From contig CAZHGM010000025.1 in NCBI GenBank assembly GCA_964532145.1, forward strand, positions 1 to 13,407: 13,407 nucleotides of DNA. Direction: 5' to 3'. This DNA comes from JAPUDQ01 sp964532145. GTDB taxonomy: Bacteria > Patescibacteriota > Saccharimonadia > Saccharimonadales > Saccharimonadaceae. Each line of letters starts with the position of its first letter. Position 1 is the stretch's first letter. Under the pieces are notes generated by a model that saw only the letters and a list, made by a program, of their open reading frames with translations, was not told the DNA's origin and made no database searches. Of the stretch, positions 8,438 through 13,407 are shown piece by piece. The translations under genes and the position numbers were made by a program.

Positions 8438-8468
8438 TGCTACCAGTGTAACAGATTATACTAAAGAC
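8438..8468. promoter_or_regulatory. 31-bp divergent promoter with overlapping -10 elements
   Basis: A leftward consensus TATAAT (complement of 8455-8460) and a rightward TATACT (8457-8462) overlap by four bases. The rightward element ends 6 nt before the FNR-like ATG; the leftward one gives folD a leader of about 10 nt. The -35 regions would fall within or next to the two coding starts and are poor. Overlap should make the two directions mutually exclusive at any moment. Confidence 0.5.
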
Positions 8469-9149
8469 ATGTTGATCGACGCGTACCAATGGCAATCAGT
8501 GCCAATCCTCAGTAAAATCCTCGAAAGCCGTGATGCGGTGAGCCTTATTGTCGCTAAGCCTCGCGGCTATTATTTCATGCCAGGACAACACGCGATTGTC
8601 CGTATTAGCACCTCTGATGGTACCCACTATGTACGACAATATTCCTACTCCAGCACATCGTCAGACACGGCAATTCGTCTCACGATCACCAGGCAACCTG
8701 GCGGTATTGTGTCGTCATGGTGCATCGATACCGCCCATATCGGTGATACTATCGAATTGTCACAACCATTTACCGGACCACTTGCAATTGACGCTTCGGC
8801 AGTGACAAGACTTGGCATGGTAGCAGGTGGTAGTGGCATCGCTCCGATGATGAGCCATATCCTCACGTTGCGCGAAACTGCCCCTGCTCAAACGCGTGTT
8901 GTGCTCTATAGCACACGCCAGAACATGCGCTGTTTTACATCGACGCTGGTTGCCAATGGTGACGAAGCAATCGACGTGCGCCTGACCGACGAGCAGACGC
9001 GGTTCCAACCACATGAAATCCGACGTGCGCTTCTCTCGTGTGAGCGTATTCTGATTTGTGGTTCACGGCCCTTCGTAACGGATATGCAAGCGCTCTGTCA
9101 TCAATATATACCGGATGCAGCCTTGCACTGCGAGTCATTCAGCCTCTAG
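8469..9149 (+). CDS. FNR-like FAD/NAD(P)H oxidoreductase
   Basis: A 226-aa flavoprotein of the ferredoxin-NADP+ reductase fold that passes electrons between NAD(P)H and a one-electron carrier or haem/iron-sulfur partner. The N-terminal FAD barrel has RQYSYS (56-61), the RxYS flavin motif, and GGIVSSW (78-84) for the diphosphate. The C-terminal half has the nucleotide motif AGGSGIAP (119-126) and ICGSRPFVTDM (196-206). The protein ends E222-SFSL, close to the usual terminal ExF. No 2Fe-2S domain is fused, so the partner must be separate and is not in the window. It diverges from folD across 31 bp and its end overlaps folC by 15 nt. There is no SD, and a TATACT ends 6 nt before the ATG. The natural acceptor is unknown; a role supplying reducing power near folate enzymes is conjecture. 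Confidence 0.88.
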   Translation: MLIDAYQWQSVPILSKILESRDAVSLIVAKPRGYYFMPGQHAIVRISTSDGTHYVRQYSYSSTSSDTAIRLTITRQPGGIVSSWCIDTAHIGDTIELSQPFTGPLAIDASAVTRLGMVAGGSGIAPMMSHILTLRETAPAQTRVVLYSTRQNMRCFTSTLVANGDEAIDVRLTDEQTRFQPHEIRRALLSCERILICGSRPFVTDMQALCHQYIPDAALHCESFSL

Positions 9150-10400
9150 CGCCAATCTCTGTACCAGCGGCCTCACGCCCGAAACCAAATAGAGCGACCC
9201 TGTCACAACGATATGTGGCGATGATGTGGCAAAGGCATGGGTTAGCGCGTCGTCATGAGAAACCGCCGTATAAACCTTTTCCACGCCATAGACCCGAAAT
9301 GCCGTTTCAACCTGACGCGATGGGGTACTTTTGATATGTTTCGAATCCTGTCCAAGCTGAAATGAATCGAGGATAACTTGGCCGCACACGCCCGCAATCG
9401 CCGAACAGTCATCCTGTACTTTTTGCATGGTTGCGGTCTTGAAGGCACATACGACCGTAGCTGAGGTAATGCCGTTTGCTACCAGTGTTTTGTTTAGCGC
9501 TGAGAGTTTCTGCGGATTGTGCGCTCCGTCCAGGATGAGTGTTTTACCTCTGATATGGTACACTTCGTAGCGTCCTGGCGGTGTTTGGCGCTGCACGTCG
9601 GCAAGTCGGTTTGACGACAGCTCTGGCACCTCATCTCTTTTCACGAGATACCGATAGGCCTCAAGCGCAAGCGCCCAGTTGCCGTGTTGAAAAAACGGTA
9701 AACCAGCGATCTTATGCGGCGTAACAACTGCCATCACGGCGTGTTTGGCTCGCGCACGCTTGGCAATAGCAGCTAGAGCTGCCTCTGCCTGGTCTATAAC
9801 GACGCAGTGATTGCCCGACTGGATAATGCCAGCTTTTTGTGCAGCGATTGCTTCGATAGTCGTACCGAGTAACTCAGTGTGGTCATAGCCGATGGCGTTG
9901 ATAACACAGAGCTTGTCTTCACGCTCAATGACATTAGAGCTGTCCAGCAGCCCGCCGAGTCCCGTTTCGATCACAGCATAGTCCACCTGCTCCTTGGCAA
10001 ACACCCAGTACGCGAGAGCCATCGTCAGTTCATAATACGACGGATGACCGGCAAACTGCATGACATGGTCGCGAAACTGGTTGACATAGTGCAGGAATGC
10101 CGTTTCTTCAAGTGGTCGACCATCTATCTGGACGCGTTCATTGATCGCAACAATATGCGGGGAGACCGTCAAACCGGTTTTCTTCCCTGCGGCCTGCAGT
10201 AAGCCTCGTATAAAATAACACGTTGATGTTTTACCCGATGTCCCAGCGACATGCACAACACGATACTCATTCTGCGGCGTACCAAGATGCTGCATCAAAC
10301 GATGCATACGATCAAGCCGGTAATCAGTCTCCGTCAGCCGTTCCGGCGCCCATAGCAACAGCCAGCGAGTTGCTTCGTCAAGTGACTTGATAGGTTCCAT
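9135..10400 (-). CDS. folC: FolC-like folylpolyglutamate/dihydrofolate synthase (Mur ligase family)
   Basis: A 421-aa ATP-dependent ligase that adds glutamate to folates, keeping them in the cell. The P-loop is G53-TSGKTST, compared with the usual FolC GTNGKGS. SPHIVAINERVQIDG (80-94) matches the FolC SPHLxxxNERI signature well. ETGLGGLLDSSN (145-156) is the Mg-binding segment, His174 lies in GYDHTELLG, and Lys189 in AAQKAGI is the expected carbamoylated Lys. The C-terminal domain carries LDGAHNP. The length is typical. FolD is the next gene but one. There is no SD; TACAAT (complement of 10408-10413) lies 7 nt before the ATG. The unusual P-loop leaves open another Mur-family substrate, but the SPH/NER region favours folate. 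Confidence 0.87.
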   Translation of the reverse strand: MEPIKSLDEATRWLLLWAPERLTETDYRLDRMHRLMQHLGTPQNEYRVVHVAGTSGKTSTCYFIRGLLQAAGKKTGLTVSPHIVAINERVQIDGRPLEETAFLHYVNQFRDHVMQFAGHPSYYELTMALAYWVFAKEQVDYAVIETGLGGLLDSSNVIEREDKLCVINAIGYDHTELLGTTIEAIAAQKAGIIQSGNHCVVIDQAEAALAAIAKRARAKHAVMAVVTPHKIAGLPFFQHGNWALALEAYRYLVKRDEVPELSSNRLADVQRQTPPGRYEVYHIRGKTLILDGAHNPQKLSALNKTLVANGITSATVVCAFKTATMQKVQDDCSAIAGVCGQVILDSFQLGQDSKHIKSTPSRQVETAFRVYGVEKVYTAVSHDDALTHAFATSSPHIVVTGSLYLVSGVRPLVQRLALEAE

Positions 10401-10407
10401 GTGTTTG

Positions 10408-10458
10408 ATTGTACATTCCTCACAAAAAATTGACTAATTCTCACAAAAAGGTTATGCT
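10408..10458. promoter_or_regulatory. Back-to-back promoters sharing one -35 site
   Basis: Rightward: TTGACT (10430-10435), exactly 17 bp, TATGCT (10453-10458), then a leader with a strong SD for the 53-aa peptide. Leftward: TAGTCA (complement of 10431-10436), exactly 17 bp, TACAAT (complement of 10408-10413), 7 nt before the folC ATG. The two -35 hexamers occupy nearly the same base pairs, so the genes would compete for polymerase. Confidence 0.6.
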
Positions 10459-10483
10459 TACATATACAAGGAGGGGGCGATAC

Positions 10484-10645
10484 ATGAAACAACACATCTA
10501 CTACTTAGCCGCCATTGGAATCGTAGCATGCATCTTAGCTGCCTCAGCGCCGTACACAACTCCGCTGATTAGTGCCGAATCAGAAGACGGAACCGCACTC
10601 GCGGCAGACAAAGCACAACTTGAGACAGGCGAACGTAACGTCTAG
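10484..10645 (+). CDS. Small secreted peptide, 53 aa
   Basis: The gene starts at the ATG at 10484, set by a strong AAGGAGG (10468-10474) 9 nt upstream and a promoter at 10430-10458; the longer reading frame starting at 10409 begins before that promoter. The product has a short positive N-terminus (MKQHIYY), a hydrophobic core at residues 8-22 and a probable signal-peptidase site near ISA (29-31). That would release an acidic peptide of about 22 residues, starting near ESEDGTAL and ending ETGERNV; if uncut it would be a small membrane-tethered protein. There are no Cys in the mature part, no LPXTG and no known domain. I do not recognise the family. The strong signals argue that it is expressed despite its size. 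A perfect palindrome follows it. Confidence 0.65.
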   Translation: MKQHIYYLAAIGIVACILAASAPYTTPLISAESEDGTALAADKAQLETGERNV

Positions 10646-10661
10646 CACTCTGGCAGCTATG

Positions 10662-10701
10662 GCATATGTATCAAGGAGCGTACGCTCCTTGATACATATG
10701 C
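10662..10701. repeat. 40-bp perfect palindrome between convergent genes
   Basis: Left arm GCATATGTATCAAGGAGCG (10662-10680), centre TA, and an exactly complementary right arm (10683-10701). Past a one-base bulge the symmetry continues a few more pairs. It lies 16 nt after the 53-aa peptide stop and 9 nt before the stop codon of the converging gene. As RNA it forms a long hairpin in both directions and could act as a bidirectional terminator or 3' stabiliser, but no U-tract follows on either strand. Confidence 0.85.
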
Positions 10702-10710
10702 ATAGACGCG

Positions 10711-11280
10711 TTAACGGTTAAACCGGCTTCGAATTTGGAACAAAATAAATGCCCCAATAGCCATACCGAGTATAAACCCAAGTAGGCTACCGACGAAGTT
10801 GTAGGATGCATACATGAGCATTGATACGATCGATAAACCAAGACTTAATAAAAAGTTATAGAACAATAGGTTCCAGCCGGCTTTTTGATGAACTTTAAGC
10901 TTGCTTGATGCCATGAACAGCAGGACGGCCGAAACGATTGACGTGAGCACCGAGAGATAGACGGCATTCGTATTTACCGTCATACCAGCGGCAGCCGGAA
11001 GATTGTACATTGTCATAAACTCATTCGTCACGCTGAGCGCCTGATATGATCCAAGTGCGCCTAACAACGAGAGTACTGCTCCCACAAGTACCAACCACCA
11101 GCTATTGTTTGCAAGCCAGTCTTTGACGCCATCAGGAAACTGAAATGGTGCTTTTTTGTTGAACACTGTGTCGAACCACTGCTCCAAACCATGCGGCTGC
11201 GTGTCATATGACGGCGCACTAGCAGGCACGTGGTGTACTGGACGGCTGTTGGCTATTGGCTGTTTTTCGTTATCATTCAT
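10711..11280 (-). CDS. Four-TM membrane protein of unknown function
   Basis: I do not recognise the family. The start ATG at 11280 is set by AAGGGAG (complement of 11290-11296) and a consensus TATAAT (complement of 11299-11304); the frame stays open upstream but those residues look non-coding. The 189-aa product has a polar, Pro/His-rich N-terminal tail (1-55) and then four hydrophobic helices at about 59-80, 106-126, 133-157 and 162-183, ending in the basic QIRSRFNR. Helix 1 follows a Trp-rich stretch (NNSWWLVLVG). Small residues (G, A, S) are common in the helices, suggesting tight packing or oligomers. No catalytic motif or Cys is visible. It converges on the 53-aa peptide gene and diverges from the DUF922-like gene. 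Confidence 0.75.
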   Translation of the reverse strand: MNDNEKQPIANSRPVHHVPASAPSYDTQPHGLEQWFDTVFNKKAPFQFPDGVKDWLANNSWWLVLVGAVLSLLGALGSYQALSVTNEFMTMYNLPAAAGMTVNTNAVYLSVLTSIVSAVLLFMASSKLKVHQKAGWNLLFYNFLLSLGLSIVSMLMYASYNFVGSLLGFILGMAIGAFILFQIRSRFNR

Positions 11281-11449
11281 ACCCGTATTCTCCCTTAGAT
11301 TATACCTATGATAGTAGCGAAACAAACAACAAATGTAAATATTCCTCTGAGCAAGTATGGCGACAGTTTGTATATACTGGTATTGACTTTTTATCAATTT
11401 TGTAGTAATATAGATATTACAACGTAAGTTGGTGCCAAGGGAGGCAATA
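11281..11449. promoter_or_regulatory. Divergent intergenic region with promoters in both directions
   Basis: Rightward: TTGACT (11383-11388), 17 bp, TAATAT (11406-11411), then AAGGGAGG (11437-11444) 5 nt before the ATG at 11450. Leftward: consensus TATAAT (complement of 11299-11304) just before an SD; its best -35, TTGTTT, is at a long 19-bp spacing. The roughly 70 bp between the two promoters show no clear operator or hairpin. Confidence 0.6.
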
Positions 11450-12298
11450 ATGGTTGTTCACCACACTATCCGTCCGTATCGATCGGGCTTTACTCACATC
11501 GTTCAGATGATGCTGCCATTTTTGGTTGTTGCTATCGGACTTGTGATTGGCTACAGTGCCACTCGCGCTCTTATGAGTTCGGCGACCGCCCATGCTTTGT
11601 CGGATGATCAAGACACCAGTGCTGCTCAGAGCCCTCAATCAGAAACACTTGGCGCGCAGACTACGACCGCTTCGCCCCAACCTGCCGCAACACCTACTGC
11701 CTCCGCACCAACCACGTCGTCTCCGGTTTCCCCTGCGGCTTCGCAGAAAACACCTTCGTCATGTTCTACCAGTAACTATCTACGTCCGGCCGCACCTGCA
11801 CTATCAGCACCTGGCGTTACGGTAAGCGTTGACACGCCGACATACTATACCATCGGCACGGATCAGCCAGCCGAACTCTCTGCCGTCGTCCATGATTGCG
11901 GACGCCGTCAACCAAACGGCAGCGGTTATGACGCCAGTACGTCATACAATCTTGCCTGGTCGTACAGCATCACCCAACTTGGCAACAATAGCTGTCGACT
12001 TGATGATGTTCGAGTTGGAATCCGTATCAATCAACTGCTACCAACACTTGATCCAACTCGCCCCGTCGCAGTGCAGACCTTATGGAATTCACTGAGTGGA
12101 AAATTATACAGTCACGAGCAACAACACGTCGCGATCGACAGTAATGGCGCACGATCATTGTATGCGGTGCTGAGCACGATGAGCGGCCCATGTGACACGA
12201 TCGATACACAGGCCCGTAATGCAGCAAATGCCAAAGCGTCTTACCTTCAGAGTGATAATGACGCTCTCGACAGTAGCACAAACCACGGCCAATTATAG
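11450..12298 (+). CDS. Membrane-anchored DUF922-like putative zinc metalloprotease
   Basis: A 282-aa protein. The start at the ATG at 11450 is supported by AAGGGAGG; a TTG 21 nt upstream would precede the SD. Residues 20-41 form an N-terminal signal anchor with no clear cleavage site. Residues 52-103 are a low-complexity Ala/Pro/Ser/Thr/Gln linker, typical of a stalk. The outer domain (about 105-282) has the order I associate with DUF922: YYTIGTDQPAEL near 132-143, an aromatic W..S.S strand, LDDVRVGI....LP near 184-198, then H222-EQQH-226, an HExxH zinc-protease motif. Cys105, 150, 182 and 248 could form two disulfides, fitting an extracytoplasmic location. DUF922 activity is not well established, so peptidase function is inferred from the motif. 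It converges on the next gene with a 4-nt gap. Confidence 0.75.
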   Translation: MVVHHTIRPYRSGFTHIVQMMLPFLVVAIGLVIGYSATRALMSSATAHALSDDQDTSAAQSPQSETLGAQTTTASPQPAATPTASAPTTSSPVSPAASQKTPSSCSTSNYLRPAAPALSAPGVTVSVDTPTYYTIGTDQPAELSAVVHDCGRRQPNGSGYDASTSYNLAWSYSITQLGNNSCRLDDVRVGIRINQLLPTLDPTRPVAVQTLWNSLSGKLYSHEQQHVAIDSNGARSLYAVLSTMSGPCDTIDTQARNAANAKASYLQSDNDALDSSTNHGQL

Positions 12299-12302
12299 TT
12301 TG

Positions 12303-12791
12303 TTACTTAGGCGATGATTGTAAAAACCGTCGGTAGCCAAGATATAGAACGACCGCAACAGCGGCTGTTGAAATAGCAAATAATATTTTAGTATCATTGG
12401 CCGAAAACCCACGGATAATACTATGAAGCAATGTAAAGAGGCCACCTAGTAGTATCCCGTCAGACAGGAATGTGACCTTTGTCGCCACAGCAAATGCAGC
12501 GATGATAACTACCACAGCCAGGAAAAGTAAGATAATCGCAACATTACGTTCATACGTCTGCCGAGCTTGCTCGTATGTCTTTTGTTCTGTTTCAAACTGC
12601 CGTTGCTGGTCCTGCTGTTTTTGCACAGCAGCGTCATACGGCGAAGGGACTTTCATATCGGAAGCCATTCCTGGATATTCGGGTGCTTTCGGTGCTTCGT
12701 AAAAAGCACTAACGCCGATGCCGAAAAACAGCGCGATAACAACACCTAGTATAAATGTGTAAACCAGTTTGAAAAGTGTATTGTGTTCCAT
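12303..12791 (-). CDS. Four-TM membrane protein with a Gln/Glu-rich helical loop
   Basis: I do not recognise the family. The 162-aa product has a hydrophobic helix at 8-30, then a polar segment with PKAPEYPGM and a Gln/Glu/Arg-rich stretch (55-83) likely to be helical or coiled coil, and then three helices at about 84-103, 109-129 and 136-154, ending RRFLQSSPK. The loop between helices 1 and 2 is the distinctive part and could reach a partner protein. There is no Cys and no catalytic motif. There is no SD; TATACT (complement of 12799-12804) lies 7 nt before the ATG, as for a leaderless message. Its stop is 4 nt from that of the DUF922-like gene, with no hairpin between them. Confidence 0.72.
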   Translation of the reverse strand: MEHNTLFKLVYTFILGVVIALFFGIGVSAFYEAPKAPEYPGMASDMKVPSPYDAAVQKQQDQQRQFETEQKTYEQARQTYERNVAIILLFLAVVVIIAAFAVATKVTFLSDGILLGGLFTLLHSIIRGFSANDTKILFAISTAAVAVVLYLGYRRFLQSSPK

Positions 12792-12857
12792 ATTGGTAAG
12801 TATACACCGTGGTAGTAAAATAGTATTAATGATTACCCACTTTGTTATTATGCTCTC
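12792..12857. promoter_or_regulatory. Divergent promoter region between two membrane-protein genes
   Basis: Leftward TATACT (complement of 12799-12804) ends 7 nt before its ATG; rightward TGTTATTAT (12843-12851), an extended -10, ends 6 nt before its ATG. Both -35 regions are weak. No SD exists on either side. Confidence 0.45.
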
Positions 12858-13199
12858 ATGAAAAGAAAGATTACGTTTATTATTCTGTTAGCTATACTCG
12901 CTACATTGCTTTTTGGTGTTCTATACCACCGTAAATATGATCATACACTTACTGATCTTGGGCCACTCGATGATCCTGTTTGCATACAGTCTATCCGTTC
13001 TGATAACGGATTTCCGCTGCCATGGCAAAAAGGCGTGTTGACATGCAGCGAAAACGACGCGCACAGTGAGATCGGTACATACGACCATGGTGAATTTTCG
13101 CCGACGGCTTTTTTACTTGATATTTTGTTCTTTACGCTGCCCTTAGGATTATTGGCATTATTTCCGGCGCTTCTAAGCAAGCAGTCCCGCAAATCGTAA
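12858..13199 (+). CDS. Small two-TM envelope protein with an outside loop containing two Cys
   Basis: A 113-aa protein of no family I recognise. Basic MKRK is followed by a hydrophobic helix (5-22), a central loop of about 60 residues and a second helix (83-107), ending with basic KQSRKS. By the positive-inside rule both ends are cytoplasmic and the loop is outside. The loop contains Cys42 and Cys63, which could form a disulfide, and has Pro/Gly-rich turns. The upstream signal is an extended -10, TG-T-TATTAT (12843-12851), ending 6 nt before the ATG, with no SD. It diverges from the four-TM gene at 12303-12791 and may belong to the same envelope group. Confidence 0.68.
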   Translation: MKRKITFIILLAILATLLFGVLYHRKYDHTLTDLGPLDDPVCIQSIRSDNGFPLPWQKGVLTCSENDAHSEIGTYDHGEFSPTAFLLDILFFTLPLGLLALFPALLSKQSRKS

Positions 13200-13271
13200 G
13201 CTGCACTTTGACTTATGCGTCTCACCTCTCCATCCTTTGGATATCTCGGGTTCAAGCCCCTTGAGCCACAA

Positions 13272-13309
13272 ATGAAAATCGTCAGACCAAAAGGTCTGAC
13301 GATTTTCAT
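13272..13309. repeat. Perfect 17-bp stem-loop with AAAA loop
   Basis: ATGAAAATCGTCAGACC (13272-13288), loop AAAA (13289-13292), exact complement at 13293-13309. It lies 72 nt after the last gene stop. No U-tract follows on either strand, so it is not a typical terminator, though it could be one or part of a structured RNA. Confidence 0.75.
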
Positions 13310-13386
13310 GGAGGGCCAGGAGGGACTTGCGCACTTTTGCTCGTCAATTGCTAAAGCAATATTCCTCGGCCAAGCATTGAAAACGT

Positions 13387-13407
13387 AAACTGCCACCACG
13401 GCAGTTT
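13387..13407 (+). terminator. Terminator-like hairpin at the window edge
   Basis: AAACTGCC (13387-13394) pairs with GGCAGTTT (13400-13407) across the loop ACCAC. The final TTT may start a U-tract cut off by the window edge. It would end transcripts from the 113-aa gene or from an RNA in 13200-13386. Confidence 0.5.

Noticed and set aside
10409..10483. Longer N-terminus for the 53-aa peptide
   Set aside because: The upstream start precedes the promoter -35 and -10, and the added basic residues would spoil the signal peptide; the ATG at 10484 has a strong SD.
13196..13270. Possible tRNA gene ending near the T-arm-like GGGTTCAAGCCCC
   Set aside because: Only three of five T-stem pairs form, no matching acceptor 5' strand (GTGGCTC) is found upstream, and no anticodon arm of proper geometry exists.
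13308..13388. 26-codon frame starting MEGQEGLAHF and ending just before the terminator hairpin
   Set aside because: It has no SD, its ATG lies in the arm of a 17-bp hairpin, and it lacks coding character; it looks like a frame across a tRNA-like fragment.
12941..13399. 152-aa minus-strand frame
   Set aside because: It is antisense to the two-TM protein and runs through the hairpin region; the peptide has no coherent domain and its GLNPRYPKDG-like stretch is typical of frames across tRNA-like DNA.
1..13407. CRISPR arrays, insertion sequences, rRNA genes
   Set aside because: I saw no regularly spaced repeats, no transposase or integrase, no terminal inverted repeats flanking a gene, and no rRNA-like conserved segments.

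Overview
The window looks like a compact chromosomal segment from the candidate phyla radiation, most likely Candidatus Saccharibacteria (TM7). The evidence is a secreted Cys-rich surface protein with an LPSTG sorting signal of the type I associate with that group, several small membrane proteins I can name only by topology, intergenic gaps of tens of bases, convergent genes whose coding ends overlap by 14-15 nt, and ordinary use of TGA as stop (so not SR1 or Gracilibacteria, which recode TGA). This assignment is an inference from style, not from a marker gene.

Layout. (1) 28-1071: LPXTG surface protein, closed by a hairpin shared with the converging operon. (2) 6023-1112, minus strand: a PaaK-like acyl-adenylate ligase, a ThiF/E1-like adenylyltransferase whose start overlaps the ligase end by 16 nt, and a large multi-TM GAF histidine kinase. 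(3) 6090-7202: PLP aminotransferase, divergent from the ligase. (4) 7270-7641: single-domain response regulator, tail to tail with a divergent FolD (8437-7628). (5) 8469-9149: FNR-like flavoprotein, tail to tail with a FolC-like ligase (10400-9135). (6) 10484-13199: cell-envelope block with a 53-aa secreted peptide, a 40-bp perfect palindrome, a 4-TM protein, a membrane-anchored DUF922-like HEQQH putative metalloprotease, another 4-TM protein and a 2-TM protein with an outside loop containing two Cys. (7) 13200-13407: non-coding, with a 17-bp hairpin and a terminator-like stem at the window end.

How the genes may work together. FolD, the FNR-like protein and FolC form a small one-carbon/redox cluster, but FolD lacks the usual catalytic lysine. 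The translationally coupled ligase and E1-like pair is the most system-like element: two different carboxylate-adenylating folds made together, with a sensor kinase downstream and a PLP aminotransferase on the divergent side. No substrate or carrier protein is visible.

Regulatory style. Genes split into two start classes. Envelope and within-operon genes have Shine-Dalgarno sequences. Six others have no SD and a -10-like hexamer ending 6-7 nt before the ATG, as expected for leaderless mRNAs.
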